A stretch of DNA of 64,000 nucleotides from Pseudomonas frederiksbergensis (lineage in GTDB: Bacteria > Pseudomonadota > Gammaproteobacteria > Pseudomonadales > Pseudomonadaceae). A program made the position numbers and the translations under genes. The DNA lies in the NCBI RefSeq assembly GCF_003732665.1, contig NZ_MOBP01000012.1:370325-434324 (forward strand), read 5' to 3'. Within the stretch, counting starts at the first letter, position 1. Each line of letters starts with the position of its first letter. Positions 43,543-52,106 of the stretch are shown one piece after another. Under the pieces are notes generated by a model. It was not told the DNA's origin and did no database searches. It saw only the letters and a program-made list of their open reading frames with translations.

Positions 43543-44649
43543 TCAGCTCCCGCTCTGCTCAAAACCCGTGAAGAAACTCTCGACGTGCTCGGCGTGCAAC
43601 GCCTGCAGGGTCGGCGGGTTCCAGCGCGGTTTCTTGTCTTTGTCGATCAGCAAGGCGCGCACGCCTTCGATCAGGTCGCCACGCTCGAACCACTGGCGGT
43701 CCAGGTGCAGCTCAAGGGCGAAGCATTGTTCCAGGCTCAACTTGCGCCCGCGCCGCAGCATTTCCAGGGTCACGCCCATGGCCAGCGGCGAACGGCTTTC
43801 CAGCAGGTCCGCCGTGGTTTTCGCCCATTCGTGGCTGTTGGCGACGGTTACTTCGCGCAGTTGCTCCACCATACTCGCCACGTCCGGCAGGGCGAAGAAG
43901 TGGTCGATGGCCGGGCGCAGGGCAATCAATGGCGCGTCGGGCAGTTGCTGCACGGCGAGTCTGGCCAGCACGCCTTGCAGGTCTTTGAGCGGCGTTTCAT
44001 GCCATTCGAGGTGATCCAGTTTTTCGTCCAGGGTGCCGAGTTTTTCGCTGTCCAGATACCAATCAGCGAGGCCGCAATACAGCGCATCGGCGGCGCGGAT
44101 CTGCACGCCGCTGACGCCCAGATAGATGCCCAATTCGCCAGGAACCCGCGGCAGGAAGTGACTGCCGCCCACATCCGGGAAATAACCGATGGCGACTTCC
44201 GGCATCGCCAGACGGCTGCGCTCGGTCACCACGCGTATGTCGGCGCCTTGCACCAGGCCCATGCCACCGCCCAGCACAAAGCCGTCCATCAGGGCCAGGA
44301 CCGGTTTGCAGTAATTGTGGATAGCGAGGTCGAGGGCGTATTCCTCGACGAAGAAATCTTCATGCAGGGTGTCGCCGTTTTTGTAGCTGTCATACAGCGA
44401 ACGAATATCGCCGCCGGCACAGAAGGCTTTCTCGCCGGCGCCGCGCAACACCACGGCATTGACTTGGGAATCTTCGGCCCAGGCATCGAGCTGGTTCTGC
44501 AAGCGGCGAACCATGTTCAGGGTGAGGGCGTTGAGACCGGCGGGGCGATTGAGGGTCAGGTGACCGATGTGATTGCGGACTTCGGCCAGCACTTCATTTT
44601 GCGTGGCATCCATGGCGTTGGCCTCCTGGGATGAAACCTGAGCAGTCAT
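43543..44649 (-). CDS. 3-hydroxyisobutyryl-CoA hydrolase
   Basis: A 368-residue crotonase-fold hydrolase. GAGEKAFCAGGDIRSLYD, GGGMGLVQGADIRVVTERSRLAMPEVAIGYFPDVGGSHFLPR and length over 350 residues distinguish HIBCH from hydratases. It releases 3-hydroxyisobutyrate from its CoA ester in valine breakdown. Two starts are plausible: ATG 44649 (GGGAG upstream) and ATG 44613 (better CAGGAGG upstream). First gene of a two-gene operon with the dehydrogenase. Confidence 0.9.
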   Translation of the reverse strand: MTAQVSSQEANAMDATQNEVLAEVRNHIGHLTLNRPAGLNALTLNMVRRLQNQLDAWAEDSQVNAVVLRGAGEKAFCAGGDIRSLYDSYKNGDTLHEDFFVEEYALDLAIHNYCKPVLALMDGFVLGGGMGLVQGADIRVVTERSRLAMPEVAIGYFPDVGGSHFLPRVPGELGIYLGVSGVQIRAADALYCGLADWYLDSEKLGTLDEKLDHLEWHETPLKDLQGVLARLAVQQLPDAPLIALRPAIDHFFALPDVASMVEQLREVTVANSHEWAKTTADLLESRSPLAMGVTLEMLRRGRKLSLEQCFALELHLDRQWFERGDLIEGVRALLIDKDKKPRWNPPTLQALHAEHVESFFTGFEQSGS

Positions 44650-44819
44650 CGATAACTCCCTGCTTTTATTGTTCTTTATAGAGAAACTCGCGCGCGAGCG
44701 ATGCTGGATCGTAACAGTGCAAATTTGTGATGTACAACCGGCATACGTGCAGGTTCTGTCTGCGTTTTTACCTTAGTGCAAAATCAAAAGATCGCATTTT
44801 TTATGGGCGCGGAAAAGCC

Positions 44820-44910
44820 TGTGGGAGCGGGCTTGCTCGCGAAGGGGCCCTGTCAGTCAACTGAAATGTTGAATGACCCACCGCTTTCGCGAACAAGCCC
44901 GCTCCCACAA
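44820..44910. repeat. REP pair, head type A, long spacer
   Basis: Inverted type A heads; the right head has one substitution (GCGAACAAGC for GCGAGCAAGC). Confidence 0.88.
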
Positions 44911-44925
44911 GGGTTCTGTGTGGTG

Positions 44926-45621
44926 TCAGGTTCGGCTGCTGAGCACTTCGCCGATGCTACGCCGCTTGGCATGCAATTCACTGGCATGAATCAGCTGCTC
45001 AAGGTCTTCCGGGGTGACGTCGAAAAACGCCTCCATCTCCGCCAACGCCCGTTTCAAATCCTCGGCGGTAATCGCCTGACTGTCCGCCGAGGGCATGACC
45101 GGCACAGGTTCTGCCGGGCGCTTGGGATAGCGAATCTGCGTCAGGTTGTTATAGGCCAACGCGCTGAGCAGCATCGCCGAGGCGCTGAGCATCACCGGGC
45201 CGAGGGCTTTCCAGTCGAGGGCGATGGTCGCTGGGTCCGCCAACACCAACAGCAGCGCCAAGGCCCCGGCGGGTGGGTGCAGGCAACGCAGCCAGCACAT
45301 CAACATCAGCGCCATGCCCGCCGCCAGACAAGCGCTGCCAAGGGTGCGCCCGAGCACATGGGCGACCAGCAGCGAAACCACCCCGGCGCTCAAATAGCCG
45401 CCAAGAATCGACCACGGCTGGGCCAGGGCGCCGGAGGACACCGCAAACAGCAGCACTGCCGACGCCCCCAACGGGCCGACCAGATGTTGCGCCACTTCGA
45501 TGCCGAACACCTGGCTGCACAGCCAAACGCTGAACAGCGTGCCCAAGGACATGCCGATGGCGGCGCGGCTCCATTCCGAGGGGCGGGTGTTGATGGCGGC
45601 GGGCAACCAGCGTGCGAGCAT
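44926..45621 (-). CDS. HPP family membrane protein
   Basis: A 231-residue protein from ATG 45621, or 241 from 45651. It has about five hydrophobic helices and the family motif LHPPAGALALLL, plus LVGPLGASAVLLFAV. A soluble C-terminal tail follows (AITAEDLKRALAEMEAFFDVTPEDLEQLIHASELHAK). HPP proteins have been linked to nitrite transport in cyanobacteria and chloroplasts; the bacterial role here is unknown. It is separated from the MFS gene upstream by a terminator, so it has its own transcript. Confidence 0.82.
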   Translation of the reverse strand: MLARWLPAAINTRPSEWSRAAIGMSLGTLFSVWLCSQVFGIEVAQHLVGPLGASAVLLFAVSSGALAQPWSILGGYLSAGVVSLLVAHVLGRTLGSACLAAGMALMLMCWLRCLHPPAGALALLLVLADPATIALDWKALGPVMLSASAMLLSALAYNNLTQIRYPKRPAEPVPVMPSADSQAITAEDLKRALAEMEAFFDVTPEDLEQLIHASELHAKRRSIGEVLSSRT

Positions 45622-45649
45622 GATGTTTCCGTTGTGCAAAATCCGAGGC

Positions 45650-45683
45650 AAAAAAAAGGCTTAGCTGGGATACCCAGAAAGCC
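45650..45683 (-). terminator. Rho-independent terminator after the MFS gene
   Basis: On the minus strand, GGCTTTCTGGG and CCCAGCTAAGCC pair with one bulge around a TAT loop, followed by eight T. It closes the operon ending with the MFS transporter. Confidence 0.8.
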
Positions 45684-45776
45684 CTTGAAGTGTTCCAACT
45701 ATTGGGGGAGGAACGAGGCACAGTGTGCCGCGCATTCCTGATGCTGACAAATTCATATTAATGCAGCTTCAGTGCA

Positions 45777-46955
45777 TTATTTTTGCAGTAATGCCACCCG
45801 GCGACCGGCCATGAAACACAGCGATCCTCCCATCGCGGTCAACCCGCACAGCGCGTAGAACATGGTCGGCGCCGGGGTGTGCATCAGCAGGAAGCCGCAG
45901 ATCACCGGGCTCAAGGCTCCGCCCAATGCCGCGAGGTTTTGCGCGCCGTAATAACTGCCGCGCAGTTCTTCCGGGGCCAGGGTGTCGACGAACAGGAACT
46001 CCGCCGGGTAAATGATCATTTCGCCGAGGGTGAAAATGAACATCGCCACGCACCAACTCACCAGGCCATCGGCCACGCTGAAACCGATCAAACCGAGGAT
46101 GAACAGACTGGTGCCACCGGCAATCCAGTAGCGCAGTTGTTCACGCTTGAGGAAGCGGCCGATCTGGTATTGCAGCAGGATCACGCTGATGGCGTTGCAG
46201 GCGAGCAGGGCGGCCATGGTTTCCAGGGCGCGCTTGGCGTCGTGGGTCACCAGCAGGTATTGCGACAGATATAGAGTGAAACGGCCGTGGACCACGGTGC
46301 TGAACAGGCAACCGCAGGTGAACATGATCAAGGTGCGGTCATTCTTCAGCGTGGTCAGGGTCTTGAGAAAGCTTTGCGGCTGGCCGATGGCGGGCAACCG
46401 CGCAGGGTCTTTCGGAATCCCGCTCATCAAGAAGATGCTGAAGAATGCGATACCACCGGCAATCAGGAACGGCGCAATCGGATACACCCCGGTGATCACC
46501 ACGCCAAGCATGGGGCCGGTGGCGTAGCCGATGTTGGTCAGGGTGTAGCGCAGGGAAAACGCCTTGGCCCGTTGGCCCATGGGCAGGTTTTCGCTGAGGA
46601 TGGCTTTTGAGCCGATCAGGAACAACGCCGAGGCGGTTTCGGTGATCACCAGGGTGGCGGTGGTCAGGTAGAGGTTCTGGGCGAAGGTCAGCAGCACGAA
46701 GCCGATGGCGCTGGAGAGCATGGCCAGGATCAACAGCCGACGTTTTTCCAGTCGGTCGATGATGTAACCGCCGTAGAGGGCGAGCAGGGTGGCGATAAAC
46801 ACCGCGATGCCCAGCAGCAGGCCAACGTCCTGTTGGTTGAGGCCGAGTTTGTTGCTCAGGAACAGCGTGAGCAACGGGCTGGTGATGGCGCGGCTGACGA
46901 CGATGGTCAGCGAGCAAATCATCAACCGGCGGATAACGAGCGAGTAAGTGGCCAC
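45777..46955 (-). CDS. MFS transporter
   Basis: A 392-residue, twelve-helix transporter. MFS loop motifs are visible: GGYIIDRLEKRRLLILA between TM2 and TM3, and LRGSYYGAQNLAALGGALSPVICGFLL late in the protein. This is the MdtH/YdeE-like group, often drug or metabolite exporters. It follows the MmgE/PrpD gene on the same strand and may belong to that operon. Confidence 0.87.
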   Translation of the reverse strand: MATYSLVIRRLMICSLTIVVSRAITSPLLTLFLSNKLGLNQQDVGLLLGIAVFIATLLALYGGYIIDRLEKRRLLILAMLSSAIGFVLLTFAQNLYLTTATLVITETASALFLIGSKAILSENLPMGQRAKAFSLRYTLTNIGYATGPMLGVVITGVYPIAPFLIAGGIAFFSIFLMSGIPKDPARLPAIGQPQSFLKTLTTLKNDRTLIMFTCGCLFSTVVHGRFTLYLSQYLLVTHDAKRALETMAALLACNAISVILLQYQIGRFLKREQLRYWIAGGTSLFILGLIGFSVADGLVSWCVAMFIFTLGEMIIYPAEFLFVDTLAPEELRGSYYGAQNLAALGGALSPVICGFLLMHTPAPTMFYALCGLTAMGGSLCFMAGRRVALLQK

Positions 46956-46976
46956 GGTGGTGCAAATGTCCTTATT

Positions 46977-48470
46977 TTAGTGATGATCGTTCCCACGCTC
47001 TGCGTGGGAATGCCTCATCGGACGCTCTGCGTCCGCTTCTGGGACGCGGAGCGTCCCGGGCTGCATTCCCACGCGGAGCGTGGGAACGATCGATGTATCA
47101 ATTGATTCCAATTCTTCCAGTCGCCACAGTTGTCCAAGCAATGCCTCAGCCTGCCCCCGCGCCAAAACCCGCCCGGCCAGACTGAAAAACTTCTCCTCCA
47201 GCGCTGCATTACTCAGCGGATTCCCCGGCGCCCCCAACGGCACTTCAACGCACAGACTCGCCTGCCGACCGTCCACGGTCCGCAGGCTGACGACGGGCTC
47301 GCCATCCTCGGACAGTTGCCGGTCCACTTCAAGCCGAATGCGCGACATCCACTGCGCCATGCGCGGATCGCTGCGTTGTGCCTCGTCATAGGCTTCCAAT
47401 CGGCAATGCCCCAAGACCAGCCGCGCAGCGAGGGCATAGCGCAGGCTCATCTGCGCCGCCGCCAGACTGGCGACTTCCTGCCCGCCGCACATGTCCTGCA
47501 GAAACCCGCACAACGACACCTGAATGTCCTCGACCTGATCGACACCAACCTGCAATTGGGTCAGCAACACACCCAAGGCATCAATCGCCGAATGGGTGCC
47601 ACGACACGCCGCGTAGGGTTTGATCGAGCACCGGGCAAGTTTCCACACCTGACCCAACTGAGCATCCAGCGCCTCGGGCACGGCAGTCTCGCCAGCGAGG
47701 GTCTTGAGGAAGCCGCCCCACACATCCTCGAACAACTGCGTTGGCCCGGTGATCCCGCGTTGGGCGAACCGTGCGGCGAGCAAACCTCCTTCGGCAGCTC
47801 GACCGCTGTGCAGCTTTTTGCTTTGGGAACCGTCATGGATAAACGCCCAAAGCCCACCGCTGAAACTGCCGGCGATGCCGAGGGCCGACAGGGTTTGCGC
47901 CGCGTCCAGACCGAGAATCCGCGCACTGGCCGCCGCCGCGCCGAACACGCCGCAAGTCGCGGTGGAATGCCAACCGGCGCCGTTATGCGCCGAATAACTG
48001 CCGCAAGCCTCCAGCACCCGACGGCCGATTTCATAGCCGATGACCACGGCGGTGATGAACTCACGGCCATTGATCGGTCTGTCCGACATCGATACGGCAG
48101 CCATCACCGCCGGCAACACCACCGCGCCGGAATGGTCGCAACCGCCCGTGTCGTCGAGTTCAAGGGCGTGGGCGGCGATGCCGTTGAGCATCGCCGCCTG
48201 CGCCGCGCCAACCCGCCAATCCGTGCCCCAGACCGGCGTGTTGCCTTTTTCATCGAAGAACACCAGGCGCGCCTGTTTTGCCACTTCACTGCCAGCCCCG
48301 GCCAGGGTCGCGCCGAAGGTATCGAGGATGTGCCGCTTGGCTTGTGCCACAAGCACGGGAGGCAGGTCCTCGAATCGAGTATCAACGCAAAATTGCGCCA
48401 AACGCTCCATCCGCAACACCCCACTGTAGGAGCTGCCGAAGGCTGCGATCTCTTGATCTTGGTCGCTCAT
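46977..48470 (-). CDS. MmgE/PrpD family protein with repeat-derived N- and C-termini
   Basis: A 497-residue protein whose core (MERLAQFCVDTRFEDLPPVLV...) is a clear MmgE/PrpD fold, for example LELDDTGGCDHSGAVVLPAVMAA and GWHSTATCGVFGAAAASARILGL. The family includes 2-methylcitrate dehydratase, cis-aconitate decarboxylase and iminodisuccinate epimerase. The first 19 residues are a translated type D repeat and the last ~38 a translated type C repeat. The start ATG 48470 overlaps the upstream stop (ATGA), so the repeat-coded start is probably real; Met21 (48410) is the alternative. In this operon an epimerase or dehydratase on an aspartate-like diacid is plausible. It is not a prp-operon gene. 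Confidence 0.87.
   Translation of the reverse strand: MSDQDQEIAAFGSSYSGVLRMERLAQFCVDTRFEDLPPVLVAQAKRHILDTFGATLAGAGSEVAKQARLVFFDEKGNTPVWGTDWRVGAAQAAMLNGIAAHALELDDTGGCDHSGAVVLPAVMAAVSMSDRPINGREFITAVVIGYEIGRRVLEACGSYSAHNGAGWHSTATCGVFGAAAASARILGLDAAQTLSALGIAGSFSGGLWAFIHDGSQSKKLHSGRAAEGGLLAARFAQRGITGPTQLFEDVWGGFLKTLAGETAVPEALDAQLGQVWKLARCSIKPYAACRGTHSAIDALGVLLTQLQVGVDQVEDIQVSLCGFLQDMCGGQEVASLAAAQMSLRYALAARLVLGHCRLEAYDEAQRSDPRMAQWMSRIRLEVDRQLSEDGEPVVSLRTVDGRQASLCVEVPLGAPGNPLSNAALEEKFFSLAGRVLARGQAEALLGQLWRLEELESIDTSIVPTLRVGMQPGTLRVPEADAERPMRHSHAERGNDHH
46985..47091. repeat. Long nested palindrome, type C repeat (coding)
   Basis: Same structure as 42226-42338: outer GATCGTTCCCACGC arms and an inner GGACGCGGAGCGTCCC. 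Here it lies inside the 3' end of the MmgE/PrpD gene. Confidence 0.9.
48424..48461. repeat. Solitary type D repeat head (coding)
   Basis: GTAGGAGCTGCCGAAGGCTG continuing to CTTGATCTTG; a single head of the family at 54630 and 55886, here coding the N-terminus of the MmgE/PrpD protein. Confidence 0.9.
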
Positions 48471-49354
48471 ACCCCGTAATCCCGATAATGCCGCTCATAC
48501 ACCGCCGAAGGATGATCCTCCGTCACCTGCACCGCTGAATCCCCCCACCATTGCGCCACTTCACCCGCCGTGGCGATCCACACGTCCTGGTGCTGCTGGA
48601 TCCCCTGAAGCAGTTCGCGCAACACCCCGATCCGCCCCGGCGTGGCGATGATTTCCGGGTGCAGGCGCAGCACGTAACACAGGCCAAAACGGTGAAACCC
48701 GGCGAAGTCCATTTGCAGGTTGCCCAGGGTGTGGCTGTAGGAGGCGATCCGCGATTGCGCCGGCGGCACGGCCGGGCTGAGGTTGAAGGCGAAATAGGGT
48801 TCGTCTTCCAGTTCGTAATGCAACGGCAACTCGATCACTTCGGGCGCCGTGGGGTGAGCGAACGGCAAATCATCGCCGCGCCATGATGAGGACCAACGGA
48901 TGCCGTGGTCCCTTAATGCTTCGATGAAACCTGGCGCACCGTTGCCGGCCGGGGTGCGGAAACCGGTTGGACGCTGACCGGTCAGCGCCGCCAAGGCCTC
49001 GCAACCTTTGGCGATGTCGGCGCTTTGCTCGGCGAGCGTCAGGCTGTCGTAGTTCTGATGACGATACCCGGCGCAGGCGATTTCATGCCCGCCAGCCTGG
49101 ATGGCTTTTATATGCTCGGGGTTTTCCTCGGCGACGATCCCGGGAATGCACCAGCTACTGCTGACCCCAAGTTCGGCGAACAGACCGAGCAATCGATCCA
49201 CCCCGCGCTGACTGCCATAGCGCCACACCGACAAGGTCTTGTCGCGCCCGGCAACCTCCGGGGCCTGGGTCAGGATGCCGTGGATGTCGTTGTAATCGAC
49301 GGTCAACACGACCGCGCAGCGATGACCGTTGGGCCAGACAGTGGACTCAGCCAT
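48467..49354 (-). CDS. NodB/PuuE-type polysaccharide deacetylase-like hydrolase (second paralogue)
   Basis: A 295-residue NodB-fold protein: VVLTVDYNDIHG, GGHEIACAGYRHQNYDSL, GFRTPAGNGAPGFIEALRDHGIRWSSSWRGDD and C-terminal LHPEIIATPGRIGVLRELL. The first His of the usual HxxxH zinc motif is Ala (CAGYRH), so metal binding is likely changed or lost. PuuE allantoinase, a relative, works without metal. It overlaps its paralogue upstream by 8 bp and MmgE/PrpD downstream by 4 bp, so all three are probably translated together. Confidence 0.85.
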   Translation of the reverse strand: MAESTVWPNGHRCAVVLTVDYNDIHGILTQAPEVAGRDKTLSVWRYGSQRGVDRLLGLFAELGVSSSWCIPGIVAEENPEHIKAIQAGGHEIACAGYRHQNYDSLTLAEQSADIAKGCEALAALTGQRPTGFRTPAGNGAPGFIEALRDHGIRWSSSWRGDDLPFAHPTAPEVIELPLHYELEDEPYFAFNLSPAVPPAQSRIASYSHTLGNLQMDFAGFHRFGLCYVLRLHPEIIATPGRIGVLRELLQGIQQHQDVWIATAGEVAQWWGDSAVQVTEDHPSAVYERHYRDYGV

Positions 49355-50195
49355 GGTGATGCTCCTTCAGCCACCACTGGGCGACATCGCGGCACGTAGC
49401 GAACCACACGTCATCGCGCTGGCGCATGTGTTCGAAGAGTTTTTCCAGCAACAGGATGCGCCCCGGTTTGCCGGTGATCTTGGGGTGGAACAGGGTGGTC
49501 AGGCACAGCCCTTCATCCATGGCACCGTCGAATTCACGGCACCAGTTATCGAGGGTCAGCTCGTAGCTGGCGGTGCGGTCCAGGCCTGAAGGAAAGTCCG
49601 GGGCGCGGGTGTAGGCGAGGGAAGCGTAGTCGTCCATTTCCCAGCGGCCGGGGATTTCCACCAGCGGTGTGTCGAAACCGGGGACGTTAACCAGATACGG
49701 CCGGTCATCACCGCGCATGCTGCTCGAATAGGTCACGCCGGCCTCCACCAGCATCGCCGGGGTTTCGGCGCGCCAGTCACCGGACGGCGTGCGAAAACCT
49801 TCGGCGCGGATATTCAGGTGCTGCCAGAACACCTCACGGGATTTCTTCATTACGTCTTTCTGCTGATCCAGCGTCAGGGCGTAAAAGGATTCGTGTTTGT
49901 AGCCGTGATACGCCACCTCATGCCCGCGCTCGACAATCGCCTGGCACTGTTTCGGCCAGTTCTCCACGACCCAGGCCGGGACGAAGAAGGTGGTCGGGAT
50001 CTGGAAGGCGTCGAGCAAATCGAGGATGCGCGGCAAGGCGCGGTAAGGGCCATAACCGCCGAAACCGAAGTACTCGGGCTTGCGCCAGATCGAGCCATTG
50101 AGCATGGCATCGCCGGTCGGGCCATCGAGGTCGAAGGCCAGGGCCAGGCAAGCCTTGTGCGGAGCGGGCCAGGTGGGTTGGGGTGAGGAGGACAT
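49347..50195 (-). CDS. NodB/PuuE-type polysaccharide deacetylase-like hydrolase (first paralogue)
   Basis: A 282-residue NodB-fold protein from ATG 50195. LALAFDLDGPTGDAML provides the Asp region and HEVAYHGYKHESFYAL keeps HxxxH; GFRTPSGDWRAETPAMLVEAGVTYSSSMRGDDRPYL and LFHPKITGKPGRILLLEKLFEHM follow. The RTPSG and MRGDD segments are those of PuuE and cytoplasmic PgdA-like cyclic-amide or imide hydrolases rather than cell-wall deacetylases. No signal peptide is present, so a cytoplasmic small-molecule substrate is likely. It lies downstream of an amino acid ABC importer. Confidence 0.85.
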   Translation of the reverse strand: MSSSPQPTWPAPHKACLALAFDLDGPTGDAMLNGSIWRKPEYFGFGGYGPYRALPRILDLLDAFQIPTTFFVPAWVVENWPKQCQAIVERGHEVAYHGYKHESFYALTLDQQKDVMKKSREVFWQHLNIRAEGFRTPSGDWRAETPAMLVEAGVTYSSSMRGDDRPYLVNVPGFDTPLVEIPGRWEMDDYASLAYTRAPDFPSGLDRTASYELTLDNWCREFDGAMDEGLCLTTLFHPKITGKPGRILLLEKLFEHMRQRDDVWFATCRDVAQWWLKEHHHG

Positions 50196-50236
50196 CAGTG
50201 GCACTCCATTAATTTCCAGGTAAAACACAATCCCCT

Positions 50237-50325
50237 TGTGGGAGCGGGCTTGCTCGCGAAGGCGGTGTGTCAGTCACATCAATGTTGAGTGTGCCGACGC
50301 TTTCGCGAGCAAGCCCGCTCCCACA
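50237..50325. repeat. REP pair, head type A, long spacer
   Basis: Inverted type A heads with spacer GGTGTGTCAGTCACATCAAT and on; mid-operon, between SBP and NodB-like genes. Confidence 0.9.
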
Positions 50326-50368
50326 TTGGGTGGAGTCGATCACACATCTGTGGGCTACCCGCAAACCT

Positions 50369-50460
50369 GTAGGAGCATGGCTTGCCCGCGATGGCGGTGT
50401 GTCAGTCAACGATGATGTTGAATGTGCTGACGCTATCGCGGGCAAGCCTCGCTCCTACAG
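50369..50460. repeat. REP pair, head type B, long spacer
   Basis: Inverted type B heads with several substitutions (GAGCATGGC, CGCGATGG), adjacent to the type A pair and holding nearly the same spacer. Confidence 0.9.
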
Positions 50461-50468
50461 GGCAAGCA

Positions 50469-51293
50469 TTACTTGCCGGCGTTAACCGTCACGGTTTTGA
50501 TCGCACCCAGCTCCAGGTCCCACTTCTTGAGGATGGTCTGGTAGCTGCCGTCATCAATCATGCTCTGCAAGGCAACCTTCACCGCTTCGCTCAGCTCAGG
50601 CTTTTTCTTGCTCACGCCCAACCCGGTGAATTGCACGGAAATCGGCAGGCCCACGGTCTTGTACATGTCCTTTTCCTGAGTCTTCAGGTACGACAAGGTC
50701 TCGCTACCCTGCATCGCCGCATCGATCCGGCTCTGGCGCAGTTGCGCACGGGCGTCCGCCGAGCCTTCTGTGCCGATCACCACGATGGCCGGTTTGCCGG
50801 CGGCTTCGCAGTTGGCCTTGCTGTATTCAGCAATTTCCGCCGGGAACGTCGTGCGACGGCTGGTGCCAACTTTCTTGCCGCACAGGTCGGTGATTTCGTT
50901 GAAGTCCTTGTTCTTCTGCAAGGTGTAGAACTGCGGACCGCTGGTGAAGTAGTCGACGAAGGTCACGCTGGCCTGGCGCTCGGCGGTGTCGGTCATGCCC
51001 GACAGCACCATGTCCACGCGGTCGGTGGTCAACGCGTTGATCATTTGCTCGAAGCCGGTTTCCTGCCATTTGATCTTCACTCCCAGACGCTCGGCCAGGG
51101 CGTTGCCCAGGTCATAGTCCAGGCCTGTGAGGGTGTTGGTTGCCGGGTCCTTGAAATCCATCGGCGGGTAGTTGGGCATGATCGCCACAACGATCTCGCC
51201 CTTGGCCTTGATGCTGGCCGGCAATTCGGCGGCGAAGCTGACGCTGGAAGCCATCAGGCCTGCGAGTACTGCTGGAACTACGAAATTCTTCAT
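50469..51293 (-). CDS. ABC transporter periplasmic substrate-binding protein (polar amino acid type)
   Basis: A 274-residue SBP_bac_3 protein with Sec signal ending ASSVSFAAE. Core motifs: GLDYDLGNALAERLGVKIKW, DMVLSGMTDTAERQASVTFVDYFTSG, CGKKVGTSRRTTFPAEI, then LKKWDLELGAIKTVTVNAGK. The ligand is an amino acid or related compound. Third gene of the importer, 38 bp after the ATPase gene. Confidence 0.9.
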   Translation of the reverse strand: MKNFVVPAVLAGLMASSVSFAAELPASIKAKGEIVVAIMPNYPPMDFKDPATNTLTGLDYDLGNALAERLGVKIKWQETGFEQMINALTTDRVDMVLSGMTDTAERQASVTFVDYFTSGPQFYTLQKNKDFNEITDLCGKKVGTSRRTTFPAEIAEYSKANCEAAGKPAIVVIGTEGSADARAQLRQSRIDAAMQGSETLSYLKTQEKDMYKTVGLPISVQFTGLGVSKKKPELSEAVKVALQSMIDDGSYQTILKKWDLELGAIKTVTVNAGK

Positions 51294-51331
51294 GGTCGTT
51301 CTCTTATGAGTGTTGTTACGCCAGCCGGCGC

Positions 51332-52096
51332 TTAGGTTCGAACGGCAGAAATGAAGCTTTGGGTGCGCGGGTTTTGTGGGCTTATTAGTATTTCTTCGGG
51401 GCTTCCAGCCTCCACGATCTGCCCGCCGTCCATAAACACCATGCGGTTGGAAACCTCGCGAGCGAAGCCCAGTTCATGGGTGACGACGATCATGGTCATG
51501 CCGGTTTGCGCCAGATCGCGCATCACCGACAGCACCTCACCGACCAGTTCCGGGTCGAGTGCCGAAGTGGGTTCATCGAACAGCATCAGCTTGGGGCGCA
51601 TGGCCAACGCGCGGGCAATCGCCACCCGTTGCTGCTGGCCGCCCGAGAGTTCGATCGGGTAGCTGTTGCATTTGTCGGCCAGGCCGACCCGGGCCAGCAG
51701 TTCCACGGCTTCTTCGTGCGCCTCTTTGGGCGAACGCTTGAGCACCTGACACGGGCCTTCGATGATGTTTTGCAGCACAGTCATGTGCGGGAACAGGTTG
51801 AAACGCTGGAACACCATGCCGGTGGACAGTCGCTGGCGGGCAATCTGCGACTCGTTGAGTTCGTGCAGTTTGTTGCCGACCACGCGGTAACCCACCAGTT
51901 CGCCGTCGACCCAGAGGCCACCCTTGTCGATCTTTTCCAACTGGTTGACGCAACGCAGCAAGGTGCTCTTGCCCGAGCCGGAGGGGCCGATGATGCACAG
52001 CACTTCGCCTTGCTCGACTTCGATGTTGATGTCCTTGAGCGCGTGGTACTGGTCGTAATATTTGTTCAGGCTCACGGCCTTGACGATGTTTCTCAT
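51332..52096 (-). CDS. ABC transporter ATP-binding protein (polar amino acid type)
   Basis: A 254-residue ATPase from ATG 52096 (GGAG upstream). Walker A GPSGSGKST, signature LSGGQQQRVAIARAL, Walker B LMLFDEPTSALD and the switch His in VVTHELGFAREV are all present. PAAT family (GlnQ/HisP-like). Lies 10 bp after the permease gene. Confidence 0.93.
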   Translation of the reverse strand: MRNIVKAVSLNKYYDQYHALKDINIEVEQGEVLCIIGPSGSGKSTLLRCVNQLEKIDKGGLWVDGELVGYRVVGNKLHELNESQIARQRLSTGMVFQRFNLFPHMTVLQNIIEGPCQVLKRSPKEAHEEAVELLARVGLADKCNSYPIELSGGQQQRVAIARALAMRPKLMLFDEPTSALDPELVGEVLSVMRDLAQTGMTMIVVTHELGFAREVSNRMVFMDGGQIVEAGSPEEILISPQNPRTQSFISAVRT

Positions 52097-52106
52097 GGGA
52101 GGCTCC

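Noticed and set aside
46977..48470. Naming the MmgE/PrpD gene prpD
   Set aside because: No methylcitrate cycle genes are nearby and the family contains enzymes of quite different function.
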